Positions 16,625 to 24,200 of a DNA stretch of 46,345 bases are shown here, one piece after another; position 1 is the stretch's first letter; each line of letters opens with the position of its first letter. The notes under the pieces are model-generated. The model was not told the DNA's origin. It did no database searches and saw only the letters and a program-made list of their open reading frames with translations. Source of the stretch: JAAZBW01 sp035647855 (GTDB lineage Bacteria; Actinomycetota; Actinomycetes; Actinomycetales; Actinomycetaceae). Made by a program: the position numbers and the translations under genes. The stretch is from assembly GCA_035647855.1 (NCBI GenBank), contig DASRMP010000074.1:1-46345 (forward strand). The letters are read 5' to 3'.

Positions 16625-17434
16625 TCAGCGGCGAACCGCGGTGGCGCTTCGGTAGAGGCAGACCGCTGCGGCGGCCGCAACGTTGAGCGACTCCGCGTGG
16701 CCGTAGAGCGGGATGGACACGAGCGCATCGCAGGAGACCCGCTCGCCGTCGGACAGGCCGTGCGCCTCGTTTCCGAAGACCCACGCGGTGGGCCGGTCGG
16801 CCGGGAAGGCGTCGTCGAACAATGAGAGGGTGGCGCCGCCGTCGGCCCCGACGAGAGCGAGGCCCGCGCCACGGGAGGCCTCGACGACGTCGTCGAACGG
16901 GACACCCGACACGACGGGGAGGTGGAACAGTGATCCGGCGGACGCGCGGACCACTTTGGGGTTCGTGACTTCGACGCCACCGTGGCAGACGATGACGGCG
17001 TCGGCGCCGGCGGCGTCGGCGATTCGGATGAGCGTGCCGGTGTTGCCCGGATCGGCGATCGCCGGCAGGACGACGGCGAGCCGCGCGTCCTCGAGGACTG
17101 CGAGTGAGAAGGGCCCGGGGATGTCGGCGACGGCGAGAATTCCCTGCGCGTCGGGACTCATGGCACGCGCGACGGCGTCCGAGACGCGGTGCGTGTGGAG
17201 GCGCGCGGCGGAGGCCTCGTCGAGGAGTCCGGCGGGGTTGGGAGCGTCGGTGCCGTAGACGTCTCGGACGAGGTCCGGCCGGAAGCGGATGAGCTCACCG
17301 ACGGCCTGCGGACCCTCCACCAGGAACTGACCGTGCCGCAGACGCGCCGAACGCCCGGCGAGTCCCGCCACCTTCTTCACGCGGTCTGACCGCGGATTGG
17401 CGAGGATCTCCGGGCGTTCGGTCTTGCCTTGCAC
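16625..17434 (-). CDS. SpoU/TrmH-family RNA 2'-O-methyltransferase
   Basis: SPOUT knot methyltransferase using S-adenosylmethionine on rRNA or tRNA ribose. Motif 1 is ADPGNTGTLIRIADAAG, motif 2 is VFGNEAHGLS and motif 3 is IPLYGHAESLNVAAAAAV, all in the C-terminal half. An N-terminal substrate-binding domain of the type seen in 23S rRNA methyltransferases precedes them. The 269-residue length is typical. The start is uncertain: a GTG at 17434, 14 nt after the rplT stop, is the longest; a start closer to NPRSDRVKKVAGL is possible. It lies in the conserved infC-rpmI-rplT unit, as in many actinobacteria. Confidence 0.9.
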   Translation of the reverse strand: MQGKTERPEILANPRSDRVKKVAGLAGRSARLRHGQFLVEGPQAVGELIRFRPDLVRDVYGTDAPNPAGLLDEASAARLHTHRVSDAVARAMSPDAQGILAVADIPGPFSLAVLEDARLAVVLPAIADPGNTGTLIRIADAAGADAVIVCHGGVEVTNPKVVRASAGSLFHLPVVSGVPFDDVVEASRGAGLALVGADGGATLSLFDDAFPADRPTAWVFGNEAHGLSDGERVSCDALVSIPLYGHAESLNVAAAAAVCLYRSATAVRR

Positions 17435-17448
17435 TGTGCCGGCGAACG

Positions 17449-17829
17449 TCAGGCCGCGGGGGCGTTGACATCCTTGGGAAGCGCTGCCTTTGCGGCGTCG
17501 ACCAGCTTCACGAAGGCGGCATTGTCGTTGACGGCGAGGTCAGCGAGCATCCGGCGGTCGACCTCGATCTCGGCGAGGCGCAGGCCCTGGATGAACCGGT
17601 TGTACGTCATGCCCTCCGCGCGGGCGGCGGCGTTGATCCGCTGGATCCAGAGACGGCGGAAGTCACCCTTCCGGTCCTTGCGGTGGTCGTAGTTGTAGAC
17701 GTACGAGTGGGTGACCTGTTCCTTCGCCTTGCGGTACAGGCGCGAGCGCTGGCCACGGTAGCCCGAGGCCTCCTCGAGGATGGTGCGACGCTTCTTCTGA
17801 GCGTTAACGGACCGCTTCACGCGTGCCAT
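17449..17829 (-). CDS. rplT: Ribosomal protein L20
   Basis: Large-subunit assembly protein binding 23S rRNA. The 126-residue sequence, beginning MARVKRSVNAQKKRRTILE and rich in basic residues with the GYRGQRSRLYRKAKEQ stretch, is unmistakable. A GGAG ribosome binding site precedes the ATG. It follows rpmI and precedes the methyltransferase gene. A short alanine-proline tail (PKDVNAPAA) is at the C terminus. Confidence 0.98.
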   Translation of the reverse strand: MARVKRSVNAQKKRRTILEEASGYRGQRSRLYRKAKEQVTHSYVYNYDHRKDRKGDFRRLWIQRINAAARAEGMTYNRFIQGLRLAEIEVDRRMLADLAVNDNAAFVKLVDAAKAALPKDVNAPAA

Positions 17830-17865
17830 GGTGGTGCTCCTTGTGTTCTTGGGTTGGGGGCCGGC

Positions 17866-18060
17866 TCAGATGCCGAGCATCTTCTTGACCTTGGCGGCGT
17901 CGCCGCCGGTGATGACCTTGTCCTTGGACAGGCGACGCTTGCGCTTGGACGACTTGTGCTCCAAGAGGTGCCGCTTGTTGCGCTGCTCGTGCATGATCTT
18001 GCCGGAGCCGGTCACGCGGAAGCGCTTCTTGGCGCCGGAGTGCGTCTTATTCTTTGGCAT
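17866..18060 (-). CDS. rpmI: Ribosomal protein L35
   Basis: Small basic protein of the large ribosomal subunit, 64 residues, starting MPKNKTHSGAKKRFRVTGSG and ending KKMLGI. Length and sequence fit the family exactly. It sits 10 nt after the infC stop codon and 36 nt before rplT, in the standard infC-rpmI-rplT order. Confidence 0.98.
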   Translation of the reverse strand: MPKNKTHSGAKKRFRVTGSGKIMHEQRNKRHLLEHKSSKRKRRLSKDKVITGGDAAKVKKMLGI

Positions 18061-18070
18061 TCTCTTTCCT

Positions 18071-19195
18071 CTACTTTCGGGGGTCCTTCGGGGTGGCCGA
18101 AGCCGCCCCCGGCTTGGGTGCGGCCGGTTTCGGCGCCGCGGGTTTCGGTGCCGCCATGGCGGATGGCTTCGGTACAGCGGGCCTTGGCGCAGCAGTTGTG
18201 CCTGCCGGCGGCCGCGGGGCTGCGGGCCGTGCGGGACGAGGCGAGGCCGGCCCTGCCGCTGCCGGAGGCGCCGGACGCGTTTCTGCCGGACTGGGGGCGC
18301 GGGGTGCGGGCGTTGCGCGGCGAGGTGGCGGGGCGGCCGGCTGTGCCGACTGTGCCGGCTGTGCCGGCTGTGCGGGCGGAGCAGCGGGAGTCGCGAGAGC
18401 AGGAGGAGCAGCGCGCTCTCGGGGCGCCGCCGGGGCCTGTGCCGGTTCCTCGGCGCGCGGCGCCGGTGGCTCCTCGACGGCGGGTGACACCGGGGTTTCC
18501 GGAGCATCCGCGACCGGGGCGGCTGCGCCGTCGTCGAAACGGGCGAGCGGTTCACCGGGCTCCGGCTTGCCTGCACTGGCGGCGTCGGCACGGGCGGCGC
18601 GTTGGGCCTTGTGGCGCTCGTCGGCGGCGCGTCTGTCGGCCTTGGCAGCCTCGCGACGCTTCGCCTGCTCGCTCTTCGCCTGCGTCTTCTTCTTGAGGGG
18701 CGCGATGACCATAACCATGTTGCGGCCGTCAACCCGAGGCAACGACTCGACGACCCCGTACTCGGTGACATCCTCCGCGAGACGTTCGAGCAGGCGCACG
18801 CCCATCTCGGGGCGAGACTGTTCGCGGCCACGGAACATGATCATGACCTTGACCTTGTCGCCACCTTCGAGGAAGCGGATGACGTGGCCCTTCTTCGTCT
18901 CGAAGTCGTGCTTGTCGATCTTGAGGCGGAAGCGGATTTCCTTCAGTTCGGTGTTGGCCTGGTTGCGGCGCTGCTCGCGGGCCTTGACTGCCGATTCGTA
19001 CTTGAACTTGCCGTAGTCCATCAGTTTGGCGACCGGCGGGCGAGCATTCGGTGCCACCTCGACAAGATCGAGGTCAGCCTCGGCGGCGAGGCGCAGCGCG
19101 TCCTCGACGCGCACGACTCCGACCTGTTCGCCTGAAGGCCCCACGAGGCGGACCTCGGGGACTCGGATGCGATCGTTGATACGGGGTTCGCTGAT
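18071..19195 (-). CDS. infC: Translation initiation factor IF-3 with long C-terminal tail
   Basis: IF3 binds the 30S subunit and checks start codons. Residues 1-170 are a complete IF3 (ISEPRINDRIRVPEVRLVG to MVMVIAPLKKK). Residues 171-374 are an extension absent from ordinary IF3: a Lys/Arg/Ala-rich part, then a low-complexity Ala/Pro-rich part. I place the start at an AUC codon (19195): AAGGAG lies 8 nt upstream, and no ATG fits; a GTG 9 nt upstream overlaps the AAGGAG itself. Rare start codons on infC are known from bacteria and allow IF3 to limit its own synthesis. The frame is open further upstream to 19234. rpmI and rplT follow. Confidence 0.9.
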   Translation of the reverse strand: MSEPRINDRIRVPEVRLVGPSGEQVGVVRVEDALRLAAEADLDLVEVAPNARPPVAKLMDYGKFKYESAVKAREQRRNQANTELKEIRFRLKIDKHDFETKKGHVIRFLEGGDKVKVMIMFRGREQSRPEMGVRLLERLAEDVTEYGVVESLPRVDGRNMVMVIAPLKKKTQAKSEQAKRREAAKADRRAADERHKAQRAARADAASAGKPEPGEPLARFDDGAAAPVADAPETPVSPAVEEPPAPRAEEPAQAPAAPRERAAPPALATPAAPPAQPAQPAQSAQPAAPPPRRATPAPRAPSPAETRPAPPAAAGPASPRPARPAAPRPPAGTTAAPRPAVPKPSAMAAPKPAAPKPAAPKPGAASATPKDPRK

Positions 19196-19400
19196 GAGAT
19201 GCACTCCTTGATTCGTGTGTCCTCCCGACCCCACGAAAAACCTCCGCGGGAAGCGCGCACGGAGGTGGTGGCGCCGCTTTGGGGCTGCGCCCGGCAGGAC
19301 CTGCCTGCCGACCTGGACCCGGTCTCCGTTACGCTGCCCGTTGGCCCGCTGTTCGGGCGGCAGGGTGCGAGATCGATACCTAGGTGGGATTCATCCGCTT
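19196..19400 (-). promoter_or_regulatory. infC: infC leader region
   Basis: The leader contains the AAGGAG ribosome binding site (19209-19204), the attenuator-like hairpin at 19236-19266, and several GC-rich inverted segments (for example GGCAGG/CCTGCC near 19300-19314). A possible -10 TAGGTAT lies at 19382-19376 with a weak -35 (TGTGCA) 17 nt upstream. It would give a leader of about 175 nt, long enough for structured regulation of IF3, L35 and L20. Confidence 0.45.
19236..19266 (-). terminator. Attenuator-like intrinsic terminator before infC
   Basis: On the minus strand a 7-bp stem ACCTCCG/CGGAGGT (19266-19260 with 19246-19240) is followed by TTTTT (19240-19236). It ends about 40 nt before the infC start codon. 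Placed inside the leader, it would stop transcripts early unless the hairpin is disrupted, so it is a candidate attenuator. Confidence 0.55.
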
Positions 19401-19505
19401 GCACATCGCGCCCGGGTGGGCGTGATCGGTCGGGTGACATCGTACCAAGGACCCTGGGGAGACTTCCACGCCAGAAGTGGTGAAGCGCACTACACGCCGT
19501 CGGCA

Positions 19506-19566
19506 GTCTCGCGCCCGCAGCCAAGCCGTCTCGCGCCCGCAGCCAAGCCGTCTCGCCCCCGCGGAC
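19506..19566. repeat. 22-bp tandem repeat, about 2.7 copies
   Basis: Units at 19506-19527 and 19528-19549 are identical (they begin GTCTCGCGCCCGCAGCC); a partial, diverged copy runs to about 19566. They lie between the infC promoter region and the membrane protein gene. No function is evident. Confidence 0.8.
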
Positions 19567-19618
19567 TGACGGAGCGGAGTTGCCTCCCCGAGCCCGGCAA
19601 CTGCGCCATCATCGGAGG

Positions 19619-20290
19619 GTGAACGAATCAGGCGCAGAGAGTGCGCCGGAGCAGTCTGCAAATGAGGAACTCCGGACCCGTATCGTGAATCGCTGGATGT
19701 TCGTGGCGGCGATCATTCTCAGCCTCGCGACGCTTGCGTCGGCGTGGACCGGCTATGAGGCCAGTCTCTGGGGCTCGCAGGTCACGAAGGCCAACCGCGC
19801 TGCCACCACGGCGCGGATCAGGGCGGTCGCCGCCTCCGACCTTGCCAACCGCAATCTCACCACCGACATCCTGCTGTTCCTGGACTGGTTCCAGGCCGAG
19901 GCCAAGGGCGAGACGGCCCTCGCCGACGAGATGAGGGAGCACTTCCGGTCGGAATTCGTGCCGATCTTCGAGGAGTGGCTGGCTACCTCCGAGGACGACC
20001 AACTTCCGCCGACAACGCCCTTCGACCTTGACTATGTGTTGGCCGCCGACCTCGAGTCGGCCCGGCTCAGCGAGGAGGCGGCCGCCGCAGCGGCGGAAGC
20101 GGACCGCGCCGATGAGATCTCCGGCAACTATGTCCGCGCCGCCGTCCTCTACGCCTCGGTACTGTTCCTCGCCGGCATCTCTTCGAAGATCCCCGGCAAC
20201 AAAGCGCGGCGCCTCACGATCGTGCTGAGCGCCGCGGCATTCGTGGCCGCCGTCGTCTTCACGCTCAGCCAGCCGGTCATCCTTGCCTGA
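19619..20290 (+). CDS. Small membrane protein of unknown function
   Basis: A 223-residue protein with an acidic N-terminal segment, one transmembrane helix at about 27-46 (MFVAAIILSLATLASAWTGY), a long mostly helical, acidic extramembrane region (about 50-170), then two transmembrane helices at about 172-189 and 199-219. The family is not one I can name with certainty; the layout resembles DUF4337-like proteins. The GTG start directly follows GGAGG, too close to act as a normal ribosome binding site, so the start is uncertain and the transcript may be leaderless. It stands alone on the plus strand, divergent from infC, with a repeat array downstream. Confidence 0.7.
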   Translation: MNESGAESAPEQSANEELRTRIVNRWMFVAAIILSLATLASAWTGYEASLWGSQVTKANRAATTARIRAVAASDLANRNLTTDILLFLDWFQAEAKGETALADEMREHFRSEFVPIFEEWLATSEDDQLPPTTPFDLDYVLAADLESARLSEEAAAAAAEADRADEISGNYVRAAVLYASVLFLAGISSKIPGNKARRLTIVLSAAAFVAAVVFTLSQPVILA

Positions 20291-20377
20291 CGCGCTGCAG
20301 ACGTCTTCCTCCTGACACGCTCCAGACGTTCCTCTCGGGCGGACGGTGTATATCCCTGCACCAAATCCCTGACCTGA

Positions 20378-20592
20378 TGGCGCACGATCGTCACACGGGA
20401 TTCTTGAGGGCGCAGGTTCGTCACACCGGGGCGCACGATCGTCACACGGGATTCTTGAGGGCGCAGATTCGTCACACCATGGCGCACGATCGTCACACGC
20501 AAAGTGCCCAGGGCGCACGTTCGTCACGATGGCGCAGTGACGTCACTGCGCCATCGTGACGAACGTGCGCCATGGTGTGACGGACGTGCGCC
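20378..20592. repeat. Intergenic array of GGCGCACGnnCGTCAC repeats
   Basis: The core GGCGCA(C/G)GNTCGTCACAC occurs in direct orientation starting at 20379, 20409, 20430, 20460, 20481, 20512 and, diverged, 20531. It occurs inverted at 20556-20571 and 20577-20592. Units 1-4 also form a 51-bp tandem repeat (20379/20430 and 20409/20460). Start-to-start distances are 30, 21, 30, 21, 31 and 19 bp. The same core appears in the array at 46173-46345. No gene is supported in this stretch, and the copies are not separated by unique spacers as in a CRISPR array. Confidence 0.85.
20512..20571. repeat. 60-bp perfect palindrome
   Basis: The 30 bp on each side of the centre (between 20541 and 20542, core CAGTGACGTCACTG) are exactly complementary. 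It contains two head-to-head copies of the array motif. It could form a cruciform in DNA or a very stable hairpin in RNA; there is no U tract on either side, so it is not a classical intrinsic terminator. Confidence 0.9.
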
Positions 20593-20989
20593 CTCACAAG
20601 CGGCGGCAGAACCCGCTCTCTGCGGAATTCCGCACACCGTCTGACCGGCACGCTCCGGGGACGCAACACGCCGGCTTGCGGCGGGAATTGGCCGCGCAAG
20701 CATGCATTTGGCGTCTCCGGAGTGCGTGAAGCGGACAACGAAGTTCCACAGCCCGGTCCGGAGGCGCAAAATGTTCGATTCGGACGAGTATCGGTGGCCC
20801 AACCCTGCATCTGGCACATGCATGTGAACCACATCATGTGAACCACGTCATTTGGACCAACGCCGTGTTCCAAACCCGCGACCAGTCATAATCCCGCGAC
20901 CAGTCAGTTGACGACCTATCAGTCCATGGGCGCCATTTTTGGATGATCCCCTATGCGTGATCAGCGAGCAACACTGAAACGATGACGGA
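20593..20989. other. Gene-free region with paired direct repeats upstream of the AMP-ligase gene
   Basis: No coding region is supported. CATGTGAACCAC occurs at 20821-20832 and 20835-20846, 14 bp apart. CCCGCGACCAGTCA occurs at 20875-20888 and 20893-20906, 18 bp apart. Both pairs lie within 170 bp upstream of the GTG of the next gene, so they could be operators for it. Most of 20593-20800 shows nothing recognisable. Confidence 0.45.
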
Positions 20990-22522
20990 GTGAATTCGCT
21001 CAACCGCAGCACCATTGGTGACATCATCACGCGCAGTGCCCACCGCGCCCCTACGGCGACGGCACTCCACTTCGAAGACCGTACGTGGACATACGCCGAG
21101 CTCGACGACGCCGCCACGCGCGTGGCTGCCGCGTTGCTCGATCTCGGCCTCCGCAAGGGCGACCGCGTTGCCGCCTTCGGCAAGAACTCGGACGCCTACA
21201 TCCTGCTCTGGCTCGGCGTGGCCAAGGCCGGACTCATTCATGTTCCTGTGAACTTCGCGCTCGGCGGTCACGAACTCGCCTACATCCTGCGCCAGTCGGG
21301 TGCACGCGCCGTGTTCGCGGACGAGTCGCTCCTGCCCGAAGTCGAAGCGTCCGGCGCGACTCCGGAGTTCACCGGATCGCTGCGAGGCGGCATTCCCGAC
21401 CGGGACGTCCTCGCCTGGGGAATCGCCACCACCCCGGCACCCGAGATCAGCGTAGAGATTTCCGACGACGACCTCGTCCAGATCCTCTACACGGCCGGAA
21501 CCACCAGCGACCCCAAGGGCGCCATGCTGACCCACCGGGCGCTCGCCCACCACTACGCGTCAGCGTGCATGGCCCTCGATCAGTCGGCCTCCGACCGGGT
21601 CCTCCACGCCCTGCCGCTGTACCACTCGGCGCAACTGCACGTCTTCGCGATGCCATACCTCATGCTTGGTGCGGAGAACTGGGTGCTCGAGGTCCCTGCC
21701 CCGCTGCGCCTGCTGGACGCCATCGCCGAACACGGCATCAACTCGTTCTTCGCCGCCCCGACGGTCTGGGTGGCGCTCGCCGGCCTGATCGAGAAAGATC
21801 CGGGACGCGTTGGCAAACTGGAAAAGGCGTACTACGGCGCATCGATCATGCCGACACCCGTACTGCAGCGCCTCCGCGCCGCACTGCCGGCGATCGGCTT
21901 CTACAACTGCTTCGGCCAATCGGAGATGGGACCGCTCTGCACCGTTCTTCGGCCGGAAGAGCACGACGATCGACCGGCATCCGCCGGCCGCGCCACACCG
22001 TTCGTGGACATGCGCGTCGTCGATGAGGACATGAATTCGGTCGCACCGGGCGAGGTCGGCGAGGTGGTGTACCGCTCGCCGCAGGTGTGCCTCGGCTACT
22101 GGGACAAGCCGGCGGAGACGGCGGAGGCGTTCACCGGAGGCTGGTTCCACTCGGGTGACCTCGCACGCATCGACGGCGAAGGCTTCATCACCGTCGTCGA
22201 CCGCAAGAAGGATGTCATCAACGCCGGCGGCATCGTCGTCTCCTCACGCGAGGTCGAGGAGGCGTTCTTCACCCATCCCGCGGTTCACGAGGTGGCGGTC
22301 ATCCCGCTCCCGGATCCGAAGCGGATCGAGGCCGTGACCGCGATCGTTGTACTGGAACCCGGCGCCGAGACCGACGAGGCGACCCTCCGCAATCACGCCC
22401 GCGAGGAACTCGCGGAGTTCAAGGTCCCGCGGCACGTCTACTTCATCGACGCGCTGCCGAAGAACTCGGCCGGAAAGGTCCAGAAGCGGGTGCTCCGGGA
22501 GCAGTTCGCGCCCAAGGCCTGA
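20990..22522 (+). CDS. Acyl-CoA synthetase / AMP-dependent ligase
   Basis: Adenylate-forming enzyme of the ANL superfamily, most like fatty acyl-CoA ligases. The phosphate-binding loop is YTAGTTSDPKG at residues 167-177, the A5 motif is FGQSEMGP, A7 is WFHSGDLA, A8 is DRKKDVINAGG and the catalytic lysine is K496 in PKNSAGKVQKR. Length 510 residues, normal. The GTG start directly follows GGAG; an ATG just upstream is in another frame and stops after three codons. No carrier protein or beta-oxidation gene is adjacent, so the substrate (fatty acid or other carboxylate) is unknown. It is convergent with the sseB-like gene. Confidence 0.9.
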   Translation: MNSLNRSTIGDIITRSAHRAPTATALHFEDRTWTYAELDDAATRVAAALLDLGLRKGDRVAAFGKNSDAYILLWLGVAKAGLIHVPVNFALGGHELAYILRQSGARAVFADESLLPEVEASGATPEFTGSLRGGIPDRDVLAWGIATTPAPEISVEISDDDLVQILYTAGTTSDPKGAMLTHRALAHHYASACMALDQSASDRVLHALPLYHSAQLHVFAMPYLMLGAENWVLEVPAPLRLLDAIAEHGINSFFAAPTVWVALAGLIEKDPGRVGKLEKAYYGASIMPTPVLQRLRAALPAIGFYNCFGQSEMGPLCTVLRPEEHDDRPASAGRATPFVDMRVVDEDMNSVAPGEVGEVVYRSPQVCLGYWDKPAETAEAFTGGWFHSGDLARIDGEGFITVVDRKKDVINAGGIVVSSREVEEAFFTHPAVHEVAVIPLPDPKRIEAVTAIVVLEPGAETDEATLRNHAREELAEFKVPRHVYFIDALPKNSAGKVQKRVLREQFAPKA

Positions 22523-22556
22523 GGGCCGGATCCACGCCGCAGGGGACGCGGACGCC

Positions 22557-22588
22557 AGGGCGCCAGAGGCAGAGGGCGCCAGAGGCAA
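22557..22588. repeat. 16-bp tandem duplication between convergent genes
   Basis: AGGGCGCCAGAGGCAG (22557-22572) is followed directly by a near-identical copy (22573-22588). It lies between the stop codons of the acyl-CoA synthetase and the SseB-like gene. Confidence 0.7.
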
Positions 22589-22598
22589 GGGGGCGGCG

Positions 22599-23402
22599 TC
22601 AGCGTCCCCCCGAGCGCGTGGTCGGCACAAGCTCCAACGAGTCAATGCGCTCGCGGAGCACGGGGTGGGTCGAGAGGGCCGTGGCCGCCGCGTTCATCGC
22701 GGTCTCGACGGCGTGGCGGTCCAGCCCGTCCTCCACCAGGACGACGGCGGCCACCTCGGCCTTGATTCCCGGGACGAGCGCCACTCCCAGAGTGCCGCTG
22801 ATACCGGCGAGTGCGGCCGCGGCGACTCCCCCGAGTTCCTGATCGGACCATGCCGGTACCCACTCGTTCCCGGTGGCGAGCGCCCACACGGCGGGACGCG
22901 GGATGATGACGGCGCCATCGCCCGGGTCGAGGAGCATGAGCCCGTCGCCCTGTTCGTAGGCGGCCTGCGCGGCCTGCGAGCCGTACATCGGCACAGGGCG
23001 TGCCGATTCGTTCCACGCCGTCATGGCCGCGATGGACGTGAACGCGGGCATGGCGTGACGGCCATCCGGAAGTTCCATGAGGATCGACGGCGGCGCCGCG
23101 CACGAGTCGTCCTCGTGCGGGTTCATTGGATCGGCGGGGGCCGGGTGCGGCAGGACGGGCACGAGAACGCGCCCCGCCACCAGCGCCCGCACCACGGCCG
23201 GCGTGCGTTCGGGGGGCTCCACCACCTTGGCGGCCGCGAATTCGGGGGGCTGCGAGCCGTCGTCTCCGGAGAACGGGTTCGCCCGGAAGGCCCTCTCCTT
23301 CTTGGCCAGCGGTGCAGTCGCCTCCGGCATGGGCGCGGCCACCTCGGGTGGAATGCTCGGCTCGCGCCGCCGCGCCGCGGCGCCCGCGTCCGAGTCAGCC
23401 AC
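22599..23402 (-). CDS. SseB-family protein
   Basis: A 267-residue protein with a central SseB N-terminal-type domain (around residues 70-175: VAGRVLVPVLPH, then DGRHAMPAFTSIAAMTAWNE and GDGLMLLDPGDGAVIIPRPAVWALA). The first 60 residues are acidic and proline-rich. The frame is open through hisA, but the real start is the GTG at 23402, which overlaps the hisA stop codon (GTGGCTGA). This small gene is found next to hisA and infC in many actinobacteria; its function there is unknown to me. It is the last gene of the his operon. The name comes from an enterobacterial enhancer of serine sensitivity, which tells little about its job here. Confidence 0.82.
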   Translation of the reverse strand: MADSDAGAAARRREPSIPPEVAAPMPEATAPLAKKERAFRANPFSGDDGSQPPEFAAAKVVEPPERTPAVVRALVAGRVLVPVLPHPAPADPMNPHEDDSCAAPPSILMELPDGRHAMPAFTSIAAMTAWNESARPVPMYGSQAAQAAYEQGDGLMLLDPGDGAVIIPRPAVWALATGNEWVPAWSDQELGGVAAAALAGISGTLGVALVPGIKAEVAAVVLVEDGLDRHAVETAMNAAATALSTHPVLRERIDSLELVPTTRSGGR

Positions 23403-24117
23403 GCGCCACCTCGAGTGCCTGCTCCAGGGTGAATTGACCGGCGTAGAGTGCCTTGCCGACGATCGCCCCCTCGACACCCAGATCAACCATGCCTGCCAGT
23501 GCGCGGATGTCGTCGAGTGTGGAGACCCCTCCCGAGGCAACCACCGGGCGGTCCGTACGCGCACAAACCTCACGCAGGAGGTCAAGGTTGGGGCCGCGCA
23601 GCGTGCCGTCCTTGGTGACGTCGGTGACGACGTAGCGGGCGCATCCGTCCGCGTCCAGCCGGGCGAGCACCTCCCACAGCTCACCGCCTTCACGCGTCCA
23701 GCCGCGAGCCGAGAGGGTCGTGCCGCGGACGTCGAGACCAACCGCAATCCGGTCCCCGAACTCCGCGATCGCGCGGCGCGTCCATTCGGGGTCCTCGAGG
23801 GCCGCGGTGCCGAGATTCACGCGCGCCGCGCCCGAGCCCAGCGCGCGGCGCAGCGATTCGTCGTCGCGGATCCCGCCCGACATCTCCACCTTCACGTCGA
23901 CGCTACGGACTATCTCCGCCAACCGCTCCGCGTTCGAGCCGCGCCCGAATGCGGCGTCGAGGTCCACGAGGTGAATCCACTCGGCCCCGGCGTCCACCCA
24001 GGCCTGCGCCGCCTCGAGCGGGTCTCCGTAGCCGGTCTCGGTGCCGGCCTCACCCTGGACGAGCCGGACGGCCATGCCATTGGCAACGTCGACGGCAGGA
24101 AGCAGTTCGAGTGACAT
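23395..24117 (-). CDS. hisA: Phosphoribosyl isomerase (HisA, probably dual-function PriA)
   Basis: TIM-barrel isomerase acting on ProFAR in histidine synthesis. Asp10 (LLPAVDV) and the aspartate in TDVTKDGT (166-172) are the expected acid-base pair. The loop ARGWTREGGELWEVLARL (137-154), with Arg and Trp, resembles PriA, the actinobacterial form that also does the TrpF step of tryptophan synthesis. The ATG at 24117 is chosen because AAGGAG lies 6 nt upstream; five more codons are open before it. Length 240 residues. It is separated from hisH by 83 nt that include a CCCGGCCGGG palindrome, and overlaps the SseB-family gene by 8 nt. Confidence 0.93.
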   Translation of the reverse strand: MSLELLPAVDVANGMAVRLVQGEAGTETGYGDPLEAAQAWVDAGAEWIHLVDLDAAFGRGSNAERLAEIVRSVDVKVEMSGGIRDDESLRRALGSGAARVNLGTAALEDPEWTRRAIAEFGDRIAVGLDVRGTTLSARGWTREGGELWEVLARLDADGCARYVVTDVTKDGTLRGPNLDLLREVCARTDRPVVASGGVSTLDDIRALAGMVDLGVEGAIVGKALYAGQFTLEQALEVARG

Positions 24118-24200
24118 GTGGATCTCCTTCATCTTCTTTCGGGACCGTTCCGGGCCCGGCCGGGCAGGGCCGACCGGTTGGGTGGGTGGCTACGAGCGAA

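Noticed and set aside
17683..19016. Two plus-strand frames opposite infC
   Set aside because: They arise from the Ala/Pro-rich tail of IF3 read on the other strand and show only Gly/Ala/Arg-rich sequence.
20512..20571. Intrinsic terminator
   Set aside because: The palindrome is long and stable but lacks a U tract on both sides; it is recorded as a palindrome only.
20378..20592. CRISPR array
   Set aside because: The copies are only about 16-18 bp, diverge from each other, occur in both orientations, and the sequence between them is repeated rather than unique. No cas genes are in the window.
23403..23747. N-terminal extension of the SseB-family protein
   Set aside because: This part lies inside hisA in another frame and is rich in Arg and Ser; the GTG overlapping the hisA stop is the natural start.
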